From Rhinopomastus cyanomelas (lineage: Eukaryota > Chordata > Aves > Bucerotiformes > Rhinopomastidae), in contig VXBP01005585.1 of the NCBI GenBank assembly GCA_013400115.1, forward strand, positions 88,081 through 152,080: a stretch of DNA of 64,000 nt, given 5' to 3'. Below, piece after piece: positions 11,701 to 20,985 of the stretch. The translations under genes and the position numbers were made by a program. Below the pieces are notes generated by a model, which did no database searches, was not told the origin of the DNA, and saw nothing but the letters and a program-made list of their open reading frames with translations. How positions within the stretch are numbered: the first letter of the stretch is position 1; every line of letters begins with the position of its first letter.

Positions 11701-14700
11701 AAGCTGTTGCAAAATGATCTCCATCCAGCTGAATAATTCCTACTGTTTGCTAATTAAAATCCAAAGCTCTAATCCACTCACTGGTTTTGCCTTCAGGTCG
11801 GTTTAAGAAGTGATGGTTAAAGAACTGCCCCATTTTTCAGAACGGCCACATCCACAGCAGCTGACTTCTCACTCAAAGGCACAAGAGTCTCCCCACATCA
11901 CAAAAGCCCTGGCATTACTCACATCTCGTCATCTCATCATTTTCTTTGCAAATGGTCTGCTTCAGCTGCTCGATCCTCATCTTGCAAGACATTATTTTCC
12001 ATCTCTGAAAGAAACCCCACCAAACCCAAACATTTAGCAACTGCAGGGCACAACCAACTTCAAACACTCTGACTAATGATTAACAACTAAGCCAGCAGCT
12101 TTAGAGCAGAATGATCTCAGTTGAATCAGAGCAGAGTATTTCACAAACTGCTCTGTGTGCAGAGAAATGCCCCAAACTCGATGCTTAGTGCAGAGTCAGT
12201 GAGTAGAGTTCCATTATCGAGGAAATATCTAGCAAGAAATGGAAAATACTGATGGTTTGAAGTTCTCTGCTCACAGAGCCCCTTTCAGTTTTGCTTACAA
12301 CAGGCTTCCAGAAAGCAACACAAGGCCCTCAAGGTAAACTGTCACTTTAAACTCTGAGATCTAGGGATGCAGGGAGTTTAAAAATCTGTGGAGCACTTGG
12401 AGCAACTCACCAGCTGATCAGTTATCTCCTTCCCTTCCATGGCCTTCAGGACACTGGGGATAAAAAAAACACAATTGGAAGTTTCATGACTGTCTGGCCT
12501 TGTTCTGTCTCCATCAACAACACTAGAGACATTGCTTTTGTCTTTCTGAGAGATCTTAGAGTGCATTTCCATGCAATAAACCCAACTTACTGTTTCTGGA
12601 ATTCTCTCTGTTTGGTTTTAAGATGCATCAGCCTTTCTTTCTTGTCTGAAAACCTGGAAGAGATGAAATGGTTTTCTTGATGTTTTGCACAACATGGGCA
12701 TCGCAGATGCTCTGAACAGATGAAAAGATTGAAGCTTGTAGGAGTCTCCAAACCTCAACTATCCATCTTAATCTCAGGAACTAACAGCCAAACATGTGGA
12801 ACTCAGGTGGAATTCTAGAGCAGGTGTCTCGCAAGAATTGCAACAGAACCCCTAGGCCAAGGAAACACCTGCTTGTTGTATTGTTGAACTTGTGTGCAAA
12901 TGACTTGCCATTTCTAGATGATGTGCAGCTCAGCAATACTGAAAGGAAGAAAACTAGACAGTAATTCTAAAAGCCTTTAGCCACTGGAGGAATTAGGCAC
13001 TATGGTGAATCTGAACTGTGTTATTTCATAGGCTGCGATGGGATTAGCTGAGTCCACACTGCAACTGAGAGAAGCTGGTTTTTATTTGCTGTCTGTCATG
13101 TTTTCTGCCTCTGTATGTAGAAGTGTCTCACAGTTCACTCATTAGTGCAACCAAAAAGGACAGAGCTCTATCAAGGTTTAACAACCAAATCTTTCTCGTA
13201 TCAGTTACGGCAATCACAGAATCCCTGAATGACCCAAACTTCTGCTTGAGTCCAGCTTCACCAGATGTCTGAGGAACAAGAACCACAAAGATCTGATCAG
13301 AGAAGGATTTTTTTAGAATTCATCATCTCGTGTTTCCATCCTCTGAATATGCAGCAGCTACATTCTGCATCTCCCTGCGTTCCACGATGTTCTGAGAAAT
13401 ACATCTGAAGAAAACAGCACACGAATGAGAAATCACACCGAGCCGCGAAGTGACAAAGCAAACACCACGAGACAGCCAGGAGCTTTAGGTGGCATCAAGA
13501 AAACTAGCAAATGTGCTTTGTCTTCTGCCAGCACATGGCTTCCCAATTTCCTTTGTGCTTCTCACGTTACAGCACCTTCCTGATCCATCTGCTACGAGTG
13601 TGTGCTGGGTTAAGTCCCAAGATGTTGTAATATTGCTATCAAGAAAAACTTCTTCCTAGAAAGAGTGGGGAGGCCTTGACACAGGCTGCCCAGGGAGAGG
13701 GTAGAGGCACCGCTCCTGGAAGGGTTCAACAAACAGACAGACAGTGTTTTGGGAGATGGGTTACTGGTTGGGGGTTTTAGGGCAGACGGCTGAACTTGAT
13801 GATCTTGAAGGTCTTTTCCAACCTTGATGATTCTGTGATTATAAGTCTGTGTGTGGAAAAACAGTTCAGACTCCCCTCGGAATATGCAGAATTGACAGTT
13901 TTATCCTAACAGAAGTCTAATACTTCATGTAGAACCCATTGAGTCATTTGTTTCTGGGGTGTCTAAGCTTTTCTTAGAAGGAAGTATATGCAGCAAGCCT
14001 TGATGAGATGGCATCTTGTGCCTCTCTCTGCTTGCTCAGCTCTGGAAGTTTGATCTCAGTTAAAACTTTAACTGGCTCCATTTCTTTCCTTGTTGTCCTG
14101 AAGTCTGGAAGCCTGCTGGTTGACTAACATGGGGTACACAGAGCATGTAATCACCCTCCCAGATGACATCAGCACTAAACCAACAACCAAACTACTGGCT
14201 GCTGCCTTTGTAGCTAACCAAAAAGATCTGTTTTCCTACCAAAACAAAGCAAACCCCAACTGGGTGCTTGGCATAAAAGCCAGAGGCCATGCATGAGCTG
14301 GAGGAATGTGGTGCAACTGGAGGCCAGACGCTCAGTGCAGCAGGTTCACTGGTCCTACATGTCCTCACCCCAGCAGTCTTCATGGAAATTACAGAAGTGC
14401 CATATGCCAGGTTGCTGTTTACCACAGGGTGACACACTCACCCCCACACCTACTGTACCCCTGACCTTTGGCTGTGACCAAAAATAATTTGGCCCAGAAA
14501 CACACCACTCGGCACTCAGACAGGCAGGGAGAGCTGGCATAGCTTGGCCAGGCTTGTTTTTAAGGCTGGATTAATGGGCATAGAGTCTGACTAAATGCAA
14601 TTAGCCAAATGATGTCCATCACATCAGCAAAATCAGCAAGATCTGTTAAGAATCTGGGACTAAATTAAGTTCTGACTGGGGAGGGAAGAGAGAAATATTT

Positions 14701-17700
14701 GTGAAAAGGCTGTAAAACTTACAGCTCACCACGCACTTCTGCATCAGTGTCAAACAGCTCCTACAAACTTCTTGAGCAGGTTTCTGCCAAGCAAACATTT
14801 CCATTTCTTTATATAGCCCTAATTTTAATTGCATCGCATCGGGTAACTAGTTTTCCTCTCTCTATATATCTGCAGCCTTTTCAATTTGGCAAAGAAACAA
14901 AACTTTGGGTGAACTATTACAGGAACTATTAAATGTAAACTGAGAGAAGGAGATCACTCAACATCTCCATGCCTCCCTTTCCTCAAGTGTTATCAGATTA
15001 AGCTGAGATTTGCTACGGTTACCTGGCTTATCTCCACAGGTAAGATCTGAGGCAGAAACTCCTCCCTGTGAGGGTGATAAGGCACCAGAACAGGTTGTTC
15101 AGGTAACTTTCATGCCTGCAAGTGTTCAAGGCCAGGTTGGCTAGGACTCTGGGCAACCTGGTTTGGTGACAGGTGTCCCTGGTTTGGTGAGAGGCTGCGA
15201 CTGCGTGAGCTCTGAGGTCTCTTCCAATCCAAACTGGCCTGTGACTTCAACTGTAGAAGAAGCTCAGCCTGGAGAAGTGCTTCAGAGGGAAAAGACAACA
15301 GTTTCTTGTAGCAGTGCCACTCCTTCAAGTCCCATCACCATCCAACTCTGTTCAGCAAGAGACCCTCGCCCATTGGGCTGGTAAGAAACAGGGGAATAGA
15401 AGTCTCTCCCTGCCCCAGCTGGCATCAAGCAAGTCCCAGCTCACTCACATGCCACAAACACAATCCCATACCTTCCTAGGCTCAATTCCTCTGAACTACT
15501 CAGAGCAACAGGGCAGAAGTCAGAGGTCTCTAAACCTAAACCATTCTGTGATTCTATGTTCATAATTAGAGAGAAGTAACCACAATGGAGAACTTCCTGA
15601 TCCACAGGAGCTGACTAATGCTGAAGGAGTTGAGAATAGCAACAGCCCCATCCAATAGGCTCCAGTATAATAAAAACTAAAGCAGAAAGTCACCATCCCT
15701 AATCATAACCCACAGCTCAGAAAAGTCAGTCAGACTTTAACATCACAATTATATTGTCTTTGGCTTTTGCCATCCGCAGATACATGGAGCAGAGCAGTTC
15801 AGAGGGCTGTGAAATACACTCAGAATTTATGGATATGACAGGCTGGAGTAAACTCCTGGGAGCAAGAAGAGTCTCTGGGCTGAAATCAGCATCCAGATTC
15901 CAGCTTAGCTCTTCAATACACAACCCACTACTAACGAAAAGAGGAATGTCAGCAATTATTTTACTGGAGGACTTCCGGACTACTCATCCTTAATTGTAGC
16001 TATGCTTCAGTAATTAAATATAACAGCTCCTCAGTCTCTCCCCCTCAAGGATACGGGGTGTGATTTTTGCCAGACACATGAATGACTTCAGTCTTGCTGT
16101 GGGTTTTCTATAAAAGTTAGCACTTAATGTCCATGAAAAGAAAACGAAATAACTTTTACTGTTAGAACATGAAATAATTTCTCTTTTTATGAAGAACAAT
16201 TACAATAAAATTCTAAACATAAAACACAGGTAGATGCAAGGAATAACACCGGCTTCCTTTACTCTTCATGAGCGAAAGAACAACCCTTTCCCCAATCCAT
16301 AACCCTTCAAAAAGACAGATGGGAGGCTCAAGTGACCCTGAGCCACTTCCACATTCTGAATTTCTCACAGCATGCCGATAACCGAGTGACACAGCAAAGC
16401 CCTTGCCGTGACCCTGCCGGCCTCCTTCAGCACCCACCATGGCGCTGCTCTAAAATTAACCCAGGTACTACTAGAAGGCATAAAATAAACAAATAAATTA
16501 ACCATGTCAGTGAGCACAACCCCAGCTCCAACCAGTAAACTGCACTTGCCCCTGCGTGACTTTGCATGACCACCAGTGAAGAAGTCACTCCCTCTCCCTC
16601 TTCACAAGACATTCATAGACACCCACTCGTTGCTTACAAAATCTGACCTCTGAAGTGACCTGCTCTCTATCAGCCATTCTGGGTATTAATTAGCAAATAC
16701 AGACAAAACACTTTAAGACATTTTTTAAATATCAGTAATTCCATCCTCTTCAAAGGAACAAAATGAAACCCAAGTTTTACAGGGCTCTATCCCATCAAGT
16801 ATTCCTGTTGCTTTTGGCTTTCACATTATGTTATTCACAGTCGTTATTCATTAATATGGATTTGCTGCTCCCAATGCACTAGGGCTAGGGAAAGGTTTGA
16901 GCAGCAGGAGAGCAGAGCCTGGGCAAGCTGAGTGCATAAGGAGGTCATCCAGAACGGAGTTCTAGGAGAGTAGGACAGCAATTACCCCTGATGATGGAAC
17001 CTTGCTGTCCAGACAGATAGGTGGGAGGAAGTAAAAAATTAAATAGAAAGAAAATAAAACAAAAAATAAGATACTTCCTTCCTGCAGTGAAGAACTGCAG
17101 CATAAACAGACAGACTGTTTTCTAGCCACAGTCAAATGGGGTGTTACAGTATCTTAGGAGGATGCAGTGAAAACCACCAGACAGCAAAACTGACCTTGTC
17201 TCACATCTGACAATCTGAGGAAGACAAAAAGGTGGGTTTTTTTCCCCGCCAACAAGCTGTTACTTCAGGTACTTTGCTAGCGTTGCATCTTTACAGTTTC
17301 ATAAAGAAACTTCTCAAACCCTGGTTGATACAGAACAGCAGCTGTTCCACCACAGCCAAGGCTATAGCTAGATTTCTACTGTTAAACCTGATGTTTAGCC
17401 AACGTCTTGAGGCTACAAAAGGGGCAAGGAAAAAAAAGAATCACAGAATCGTCACGGCTGGAAAGGACCTCCAGGATCATCAACTCCAGCTCTCATCCCA
17501 ACAACTCCCTAACCACCATGGCCCCAAGTGCTCTAGCTACTCAGTTTTTAAACCCCTTCACGAATGGGGACTCCACCACCTTCCTGGGCAGCCTGTTCCA
17601 GTGCCCAACCACTCTCTCCAGAAAGAACTTCTTCCTAAGATCCAATCTAAACCTCCCCTGGTGCAACTTGAGGCCATTTTCTCTCATCCCATTGTTAGTA

Positions 17701-19661
17701 ATTTTGGAGACCAGTACCAGACTTGCTACAACCTCCTAAAAAAAGGTAGCTGTAAAGAGCATTAGCCTCCTCTCAGCCTCCTCTTCTCTAGATTAAATAA
17801 CCCCAGTCCCCCTCAGCCGCTCTTCACAGGGCATGTTTTCCAGCCTTTTCCCCAGCTTTGTTGTTCTTTTCTGGCCCTGCTCCAGCATCTCAATGTCCTT
17901 CTTATCTGTGGTGCCTAAAACTGGATCCAATACTCAAAGTGTAGTCTCATGAGTGCAGAGTACAGGGACACCATCACCTCCCTACTCCTGCAGGTCACAC
18001 TGTTTCTGATCCAGGCCAGGATGCTGTTGGCCTTCTTGGTCACCCTACTGGCTCTTTTTCAGCTGGCTGCCAATCAACACCCTCAGGTCCTTTTCCACCA
18101 GGAAATAATCAGGTCGATGTTTCCAAATCCAAGTCCAATTTTTTCATGGGAGCTGCAGATAACCCTTAGCAGTCTCACACAAACACTGTGCCCACTCCCA
18201 CAGAATAAGACATCGCGGCACCCTCGACTGCTGTTGCAGAAGGCAACCGGGCACTGGAACAGGCTTCCCAGGGAGATGGTGGAGTCACTGCCCCGAAGAT
18301 GTTTAAAAAATGAGTAGCTAGAGCACCTGAGGCCATGGTTAGGGGTTAGGGAGATGTTGGGATGAGGACTGGACTTGATGATCCTGGAGCTCCTTTCCAG
18401 CCCTGATAATTCTACAGGTTTGAAGAAACTTTGTTGCAAGGACCCAACCACATCACACACTGCTGCTGCTCACCACCTTCCTAAGATAGTTTAAGAAATC
18501 ACAACCAACACTGCTAACAAAGCTACAAATGAAGGACTAAGAATGCAGCATCAGCCAAAATAATTGGGAGCTATTCTGGAGCCAGCGCTGGGCAGACTTT
18601 TGAAGAATCCAGGCTGGACGTGCTGCAAGCAGCAGCCATGGAGAGGTGAGCAGCATTTGAGTCACATAACAAGGATATTTACTTATTGATGTAATTTTCA
18701 TTCAGCTGCCTGTGGAGCCAGGGCTTTGCAAAGGAGCAGGAAGGTGCTGATGAGAGGAGCATTTTTTGTTGTTTTAAAGGGAGACTCATGGTCAGCACTA
18801 TCCATGGTGGAGGGAAGCTGGAACTAGCTGATCTCTTAAGATCACTTCCAACCCAAACCTGCCTATGATTCTATGATAGATCATAGATGGAAAAAAAGTA
18901 TCATTTTCTTGCACATCTTCCTAACTTAATGATTTATTAGACTTGAATGGGTGCTGCTGGAAATGTGTGTCACATACTCTGCTGCACAGCTCTCTTTCTG
19001 TCCTGAACTGTCTGGAGCTTCTTATCTGCTACCCCAACACAGGCACACCTGGGCTAAGTCAAAGGTATGTAATTATTATTAACTAATTTTTATTAATTTT
19101 ATTATTGGTTTTTATTAACGTGCTGTGAAAGCTGCTCTTCCTGCCAGACCAGGGCAGCCCCCCCCAACCTCGCAGCGAGCAGCCTCTCAGTGGGCTCGGC
19201 CGCAGTAGGACCATAAATCCACACCTCACCCAGAGCCCCCCACTCCCCATTTCCCCCCGGGGCGGCAGGAAACGGGATCTAACACCCCCCCCACACCCCA
19301 CCCCCAGGCCGGGGCGGGGGTTGTTGTATAGGACAAATAGAGACGCAGGCAGAGAAACCCTCCCCACTCCCTTGCCCCGGGTAGCAGGGCAAAGGGTGAG
19401 CGGCCCGTTCCCCACACCCACATATCGGCGCCTCCGGTACCTCTCGGAGTCGCGACCGTCAAAGAAGACGAAGTCCCCGCTCTGGACGCACTTGGCACAG
19501 GTGAGGCGGCGTCGGGTGGTGTTACAGAGAGGGCACCGCTCCACCGCCACGTACAAACCCTCCGCGTCCTCCTCGGCGCCTCGCAGGGGCCCGGTGGCCC
19601 CATCGCTGCTGCCTCCTCCCTGCCCGCCGGGCTGCGGGCGGCCGCCGCTGGGAGCCGCCAT
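2458..19661 (-). CDS. ATG14: ATG14 (Barkor), complete gene, ten coding exons
   Basis: ATG14 is the autophagy-specific subunit of the class III PI3-kinase complex I (with Beclin 1, VPS34 and VPS15) and directs it to ER sites of autophagosome formation. Joining exons 19441-19661, 12591-12653, 12411-12453, 11923-12004, 7787-8024, 6876-7105, 6309-6426, 5314-5404, 5128-5213 and 2458-2764 gives 1479 nt, that is 492 codons plus TAA, the same length as the human protein. Phases agree at all nine junctions. Seen: N-terminal CxxC pairs (C43, C46, C55, C58), a charged coiled-coil region in exons 2-5 (Beclin 1/VPS34 binding in the family), a conserved middle region, and the C-terminal BATS domain ending in SWLKAYTGQR. 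Oddities: one GC-AG intron, human Phe485 replaced by Leu, and an in-frame upstream ATG. Recognition rests on recalled similarity over nearly the whole length. Confidence 0.97.
3237..3350 (+). mobile_element. Degenerate CR1 3' fragment
   Basis: Resembles the CR1 segment just after the reverse transcriptase: AACACTGGCACAGGTTGCC, then GGTTGTGGAGTCTCC-like and CCTGTGAACTTGTTCTAG-like stretches. It ends before the 3' repeat and is clearly diverged. It lies antisense to ATG14 in intron 9. Confidence 0.6.
3715..3850 (-). mobile_element. Ancient amniote CR1-like relic
   Basis: The plus strand reads GGCCAGAAGGGACTATTAGA followed by TCATC and a GACCTC-like run. This is the layout of the reverse-complemented CR1 3' UTR, but in a form I associate with older reptile and turtle CR1 families rather than the bird copies elsewhere in the window. 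Boundaries are approximate. Confidence 0.45.
5128..5213 (-). CDS. ATG14: ATG14 coding exon 9
   Basis: An 86-nt exon from acceptor ggcag to donor gtaaga. It encodes HVNLDLLHPLHTLRNLMYLV followed by SPDTENLG and the first two bases of an Arg codon. No long ORF reveals it; it was found by expectation between exons 8 and 10, and the phases fit both. Confidence 0.94.
5314..5404 (-). CDS. ATG14: ATG14 coding exon 8
   Basis: A 91-nt exon from acceptor caacag to donor gtaggg. It encodes SEFCGENLSRHRFTQAVKKL followed by NANILHLCFSQ. It follows the GC-AG intron and precedes a 100-bp intron, the shortest in the gene. The alignment with human ATG14 is ungapped. Confidence 0.96.
5855..6250 (+). mobile_element. 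CR1 fragment, 3' end, in ATG14 intron 7
   Basis: Covers the last RT codons (GAGGGAACTGGGCCTGTTTA-like), the AACAGGCTGCCCAG block, and a 3' tail ending in ACAATTCTATGATT. It is 5'-truncated as is usual for CR1 and lies antisense to ATG14 inside the GC-AG intron. Confidence 0.85.
6309..6426 (-). CDS. ATG14: ATG14 coding exon 7, followed by a GC donor
   Basis: A 118-nt exon after acceptor ttctag that encodes DMEHNNPAHTISAALCYATQ and then LILDVNLPKKLCN. It ends AACAG and is followed by gcaagt, a GC donor with an otherwise perfect U1 match, in place of GT. The split Ser codon (AG plus C) is completed by exon 8 at a normal AG acceptor, so the protein frame requires this junction. Confidence 0.95.
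6876..7105 (-). CDS. ATG14: ATG14 coding exon 6
   Basis: A 230-nt exon from acceptor ctgcag to donor gtaaga. It encodes DPADVSSESDNAMTSSTVSK, then the conserved core with RWVCDDHNGDTSISITGPW and WVEEKKTTQGP. Only scattered substitutions separate it from human. It ends one base into an Asp codon completed by exon 7. Confidence 0.97.
7299..7625 (+). mobile_element. CR1 fragment in ATG14 intron 5
   Basis: Contains TTTACAACTACCTAAAAGGA, GCACAGGCTGCCCAGGGAG, and the tail GGACTTGATGATCCTGTAGG with terminal GATTCTGTGATTCT. It is the same subfamily as the copies at 18224 and 41488, which share the GTCTAGGGGTTAGGGAGATG spacer or a close variant. It lies antisense to ATG14. Confidence 0.88.
7787..8024 (-). 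CDS. ATG14: ATG14 coding exon 5 (coiled coil)
   Basis: A 238-nt exon from acceptor tttcacag to donor gtacag. It encodes a basic and acidic coiled-coil segment, TEGLLRIKEENQKHYRRAQR, then QEKKEKIQRLNRKLRDMVEK, then the highly conserved block HILELTSVIFPIEEVKT. It ends ATG AG, splitting an Arg codon with exon 6. This is the central Beclin 1 and VPS34 interaction region in the family. Confidence 0.96.
8117..8472 (+). mobile_element. CR1 fragment in ATG14 intron 4
   Basis: Starts near the RT C-terminal motif (GTTCTGGAGTACCCAACAT) and runs through GTGAGGGTGCTGAGATGCTG to the tail GGTCCCTTCCAACCCTGGCC and ATTCTGTGA. It begins 93 bp from exon 5 and lies antisense to ATG14. Confidence 0.85.
9305..9525 (+). 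mobile_element. CR1 3' fragment in ATG14 intron 4
   Basis: Contains GTGAGGGTGCTGAGGCCCTG, GTTGAAGGCCAGGTTGGATG, GCAACCTGGTCTGGTGAGAG and terminal ATTCTATGATGGTTCTATGA. It has the same tail type as the copies at 44205, 61000 and 62412. Confidence 0.85.
9880..10090 (+). mobile_element. CR1 3' fragment in ATG14 intron 4
   Basis: Contains CACTGGAATGGGCTGCCCAG, GGATGTGTTTAAGGATCG and the tail GTCTTTTCCAACCTGAATGA, ending ATTCTACGATTCTATGA. The 84-codon reading frame here is the C-terminal piece of CR1 ORF2 and not a host gene. Confidence 0.85.
11923..12004 (-). CDS. ATG14: ATG14 coding exon 4
   Basis: An 82-nt exon from acceptor tttcag to donor gtgagt. It begins RWKIMSCKMRIEQLKQTICK, continues ENDEMTR, and leaves one base (T) for the next codon. 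It is part of the coiled-coil domain that binds Beclin 1. The phase fits both neighbours. Confidence 0.94.
12411..12453 (-). CDS. ATG14: ATG14 coding exon 3
   Basis: A 43-nt exon between acceptor ccccag and donor gtgagt that encodes VLKAMEGKEITDQL. It ends on a codon boundary. Intron 2, between it and exon 2, is only 137 bp. The match to human VLKAMEGKWLTDQL is clear, with a local Trp-Leu to Glu-Ile change. Confidence 0.94.
12591..12653 (-). CDS. ATG14: ATG14 coding exon 2
   Basis: A 63-nt exon between acceptor ttccag and donor gtaagt. It completes the split Arg codon and encodes FSDKKERLMHLKTKQREFQK, the start of the coiled coil. It leaves two bases (CA) that pair with the T of exon 3 to give His. 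It is far too short for ORF scans and was found by matching the expected protein between exons 1 and 3. Confidence 0.93.
13636..13842 (+). mobile_element. CR1 3' fragment in ATG14 intron 1
   Basis: Contains AAAAACTTCTTCCTAGAAAG, ACAGGCTGCCCAGGGAG and the tail GATGATCTTGAAGGTCTTTT, ending GATTCTGTGATT. It lies antisense to ATG14. Confidence 0.85.
15045..15245 (+). mobile_element. CR1 3' fragment followed by a shared downstream segment
   Basis: Contains TCCCTGTGAGGGTGATAAGG, GGCCAGGTTGGCTAGGACTC, a partly duplicated TTTGGTGA(C/G)AGG block and the tail GGTCTCTTCCAATCCAAAC. The bases after the tail (15246-15306) are the same as those after the CR1 tail at 59689. Confidence 0.8.
15246..15306 (+). 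repeat. Dispersed segment shared by two CR1 3' flanks
   Basis: Contains AGAAGCTCAGCCTGGAGAAG, then TGCTTCAGAGGGAAAAGACA and ACAGTTTCTT. The reverse complement of 59627-59688 matches at about 85 percent by eye, and in both places it directly follows a CR1 3' terminus of the same type. It could be a 3' transduction or part of a composite element. Confidence 0.6.
15515..15562 (+). mobile_element. Isolated CR1 3' tail
   Basis: A short GAGGTCTCTAAACCTAAACC run followed by ATTCTGTGATTCTATG, the terminal part of a CR1 element with nothing upstream. It closes a ~270-bp stretch that begins with the shared segment at 15246. Confidence 0.55.
17437..18105 (-). mobile_element. CR1 fragment, sense to ATG14, intron 1
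   Basis: Begins (plus strand) with GAATCACAGAATCGTCACGG and CTGGAAAGGACCTCCAGGAT. It runs back through the GGGCAGCCTGTTCCAGTGCC block to reverse-complemented RT C-terminal sequence (GGCCAGGATGCTGTTGGCC). The RT frame is broken. It is the only clear CR1 copy in ATG14 introns on the gene's own strand, apart from the relic at 3715. Confidence 0.85.
18224..18418 (+). mobile_element. CR1 3' fragment, inverted relative to its neighbour
   Basis: Contains GGGCACTGGAACAGGCTTCC, GTTAGGGGTTAGGGAGATG and the tail GGACTTGATGATCCTGGAGC. It is the same subfamily as the copy at 17437 in opposite orientation, so the two could form a long hairpin. Confidence 0.85.
18785..18882 (+). mobile_element. Short CR1 tail
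   Basis: AGCTGATCTCTTAAGATCAC is followed by TTCCAACCCAAACCTGCC and ATGATTCTATGATA. Only the extreme 3' end is recognisable. Confidence 0.65.
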
Positions 19662-19790
19662 GATGGGCGCCGCGCGCCGCTGGTCACGTGGGACTTTGTT
19701 TTCGGCCCGGGGCATTGTGGGAAGCGGCGCTAGGGAAGGCGGAGGATAAATATATAGAGAGGGGCAGGCCTGGACGCTTCGTCTCGCCAC
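19140..19790 (-). promoter_or_regulatory. ATG14: ATG14 promoter and CpG island
   Basis: GC-rich, CpG-rich DNA surrounds exon 1. On the minus strand a TATA-like TATATATTTA lies at 19756-19747. A CACGTG E-box sits at 19685-19690 inside GTCACGTGGG, close to the CLEAR consensus bound by TFEB-family factors (established for autophagy and lysosome genes; its use here is inference). If the TATA-like box is used, transcription would start near 19720-19730, giving a very short 5' UTR. Confidence 0.6.
19441..19661 (-). CDS. ATG14: ATG14 coding exon 1 (N-terminus, cysteine motifs)
   Basis: Starts at the ATG read at 19661-19659 in a strong context (A at -3, G at +4) and encodes MAAPSGG followed by a Gly-rich stretch. 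The conserved block EDAEGLYVAVERCPLC then carries the first CxxC, and CAKC the second. The exon ends GAGAG before the donor gtaccg, in phase 2 (221 nt). The four cysteines fall at residues 43, 46, 55 and 58, which in the family are needed for ER targeting. An in-frame ATG 54 nt upstream could add 18 residues, but similarity to the human start favours this one. Confidence 0.95.
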
Positions 19791-19899
19791 CCGGCAATAG
19801 AATAATTAATCAGGCCAGGGCTATTCGCCAATAAGTTTTTTAAAAAAATTTTAAATTAAGAGGTCAGCGTGGCTCCACCGTTGTGCTTGTTAAACACTG

Positions 19900-20410
19900 C
19901 ATAGAATCACAGACTGGTTTGGCTTGGGAAGGATCTCGGAGCTCAACCAGCGCCAACCCCCTACCACGAGCAGTGACGCCTCTCGGCAGACCAGGTAGCC
20001 CACAGCCCCATCCAACCTAACATTCAGTAGTGCCAGGGACAGAGCAGGCACAACCTCTCTGGGCAACCTGTTGCAGGGCCTCAGTACCCTCACAGGAATC
20101 TGCCACAGATCTCACCTAAGTCTCCCCTCTTTTTGCTTGAACCCATCCCCCTTGGCGTAATACTTGTCCCTTGTGAAGAGTTTTCCTGTAGCCACTTCAG
20201 GTTCTGGAAGTTACTCTAAGGTACCATTTGGAGACATTCTCCAGTCTAAACAGTCCAAAGTCCCTCAGCTTGTTTCCAGAGCAGAGGGACTCCAGTTCTC
20301 TGATCATGCTCATAGCCTTCTCTGGACTTGTTCCAACAGTTTCTCTCCTTACATGGGGGACTTACACTGGGAAGTAGATGCCATATTCCATTGAAGCCTA
20401 ACCAGAACAG
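19900..20410 (-). mobile_element. CR1 fragment between ATG14 and TBPL2
   Basis: The plus strand starts AGAATCACAGACTGGTTTGG and runs through CCCACAGCCCCATCCAACCT and GGGCAACCTGTTGCAGGGCC to CAGTCTAAACAGTCCAAAGT. It is an older copy with many substitutions, inserted just upstream of the ATG14 promoter. Confidence 0.85.
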
Positions 20411-20744
20411 AGTAGACTGGGGAAAGAATCTCCTGTCAATTTACTGGCTGCTTTATTAAAGCGGTGTGGTGGTGCTCCACACCTCACCCAGCAGATACAG
20501 CACCATGGACTTCCCAATATAAGGCAGTGGTGGGGCTCCCACTGTAGTTCTAAGGAACCAGCTACACCAGAGGATCAGTAGTGCTGCTGCAGAGACTGCA
20601 TATGCCAGCCAGTCCTGTATTTACAGTAATAAAGAGCTATTTGCATCAGAAAAGTAGCAGATACTGACACACATCCTGAAAAGTGATAGATCAGTGGGTT
20701 TCCTCACCCCAACCTCAAGGTTAGAACAAGATTCAGGAGTTCAG

Positions 20745-20985
20745 CAAAATTATAGAACTGTTCAGATTGGAAATTACCTTCAAGATTGTTCCAACCAGTA
20801 ACCTGACTGTCCTAAGGCCACTGTTAAACCCTGTCCCTGAGCTCCTGACCTCCAGAACTGTGAAATACAACCAGGGATGGCAATTCAACCCCCTTCCTGG
20901 GCAGCCTGTTCCAAGGCCTGAGGGCCCTTTCCAGGAAGGAGTTTTTCCCTCATGGCCAAACTAACCTTCCTCTGGTCCTATCACT
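20745..20985 (-). mobile_element. CR1 3' fragment
   Basis: The plus strand reads TATAGAACTGTTCAGATTGG, then CTGTTAAACCCTGTCCCTGA and GGGCAGCCTGTTCCAAGGCC. It is the same variant type as the copy at 43705, which shares the GGCCACTGTTA(A/G)ACCCTGTC stretch. Confidence 0.75.

Larger units (their letters stand above)
8473..11922 (-). other. Remainder of ATG14 intron 4
   Basis: Apart from the CR1 copies at 9305 and 9880, this part of the 3.9-kb intron shows no coding exon, RNA gene or recognisable repeat. Confidence 0.6.
12654..19440 (-). other. ATG14 intron 1
   Basis: The 6.8-kb first intron (GT-AG) separates the promoter-proximal exon from the coiled-coil exons. It holds CR1 copies at about 13640, 15045, 17437, 18224 and 18790, listed separately. 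The rest (for example 13850-15040 and 15560-17430) shows no feature I can support. Confidence 0.8.

Noticed and set aside
19226..19790. Alternative 142-153 codon frames over the ATG14 promoter
   Set aside because: They are out-of-frame shadows of ATG14 exon 1 in GC-rich DNA.
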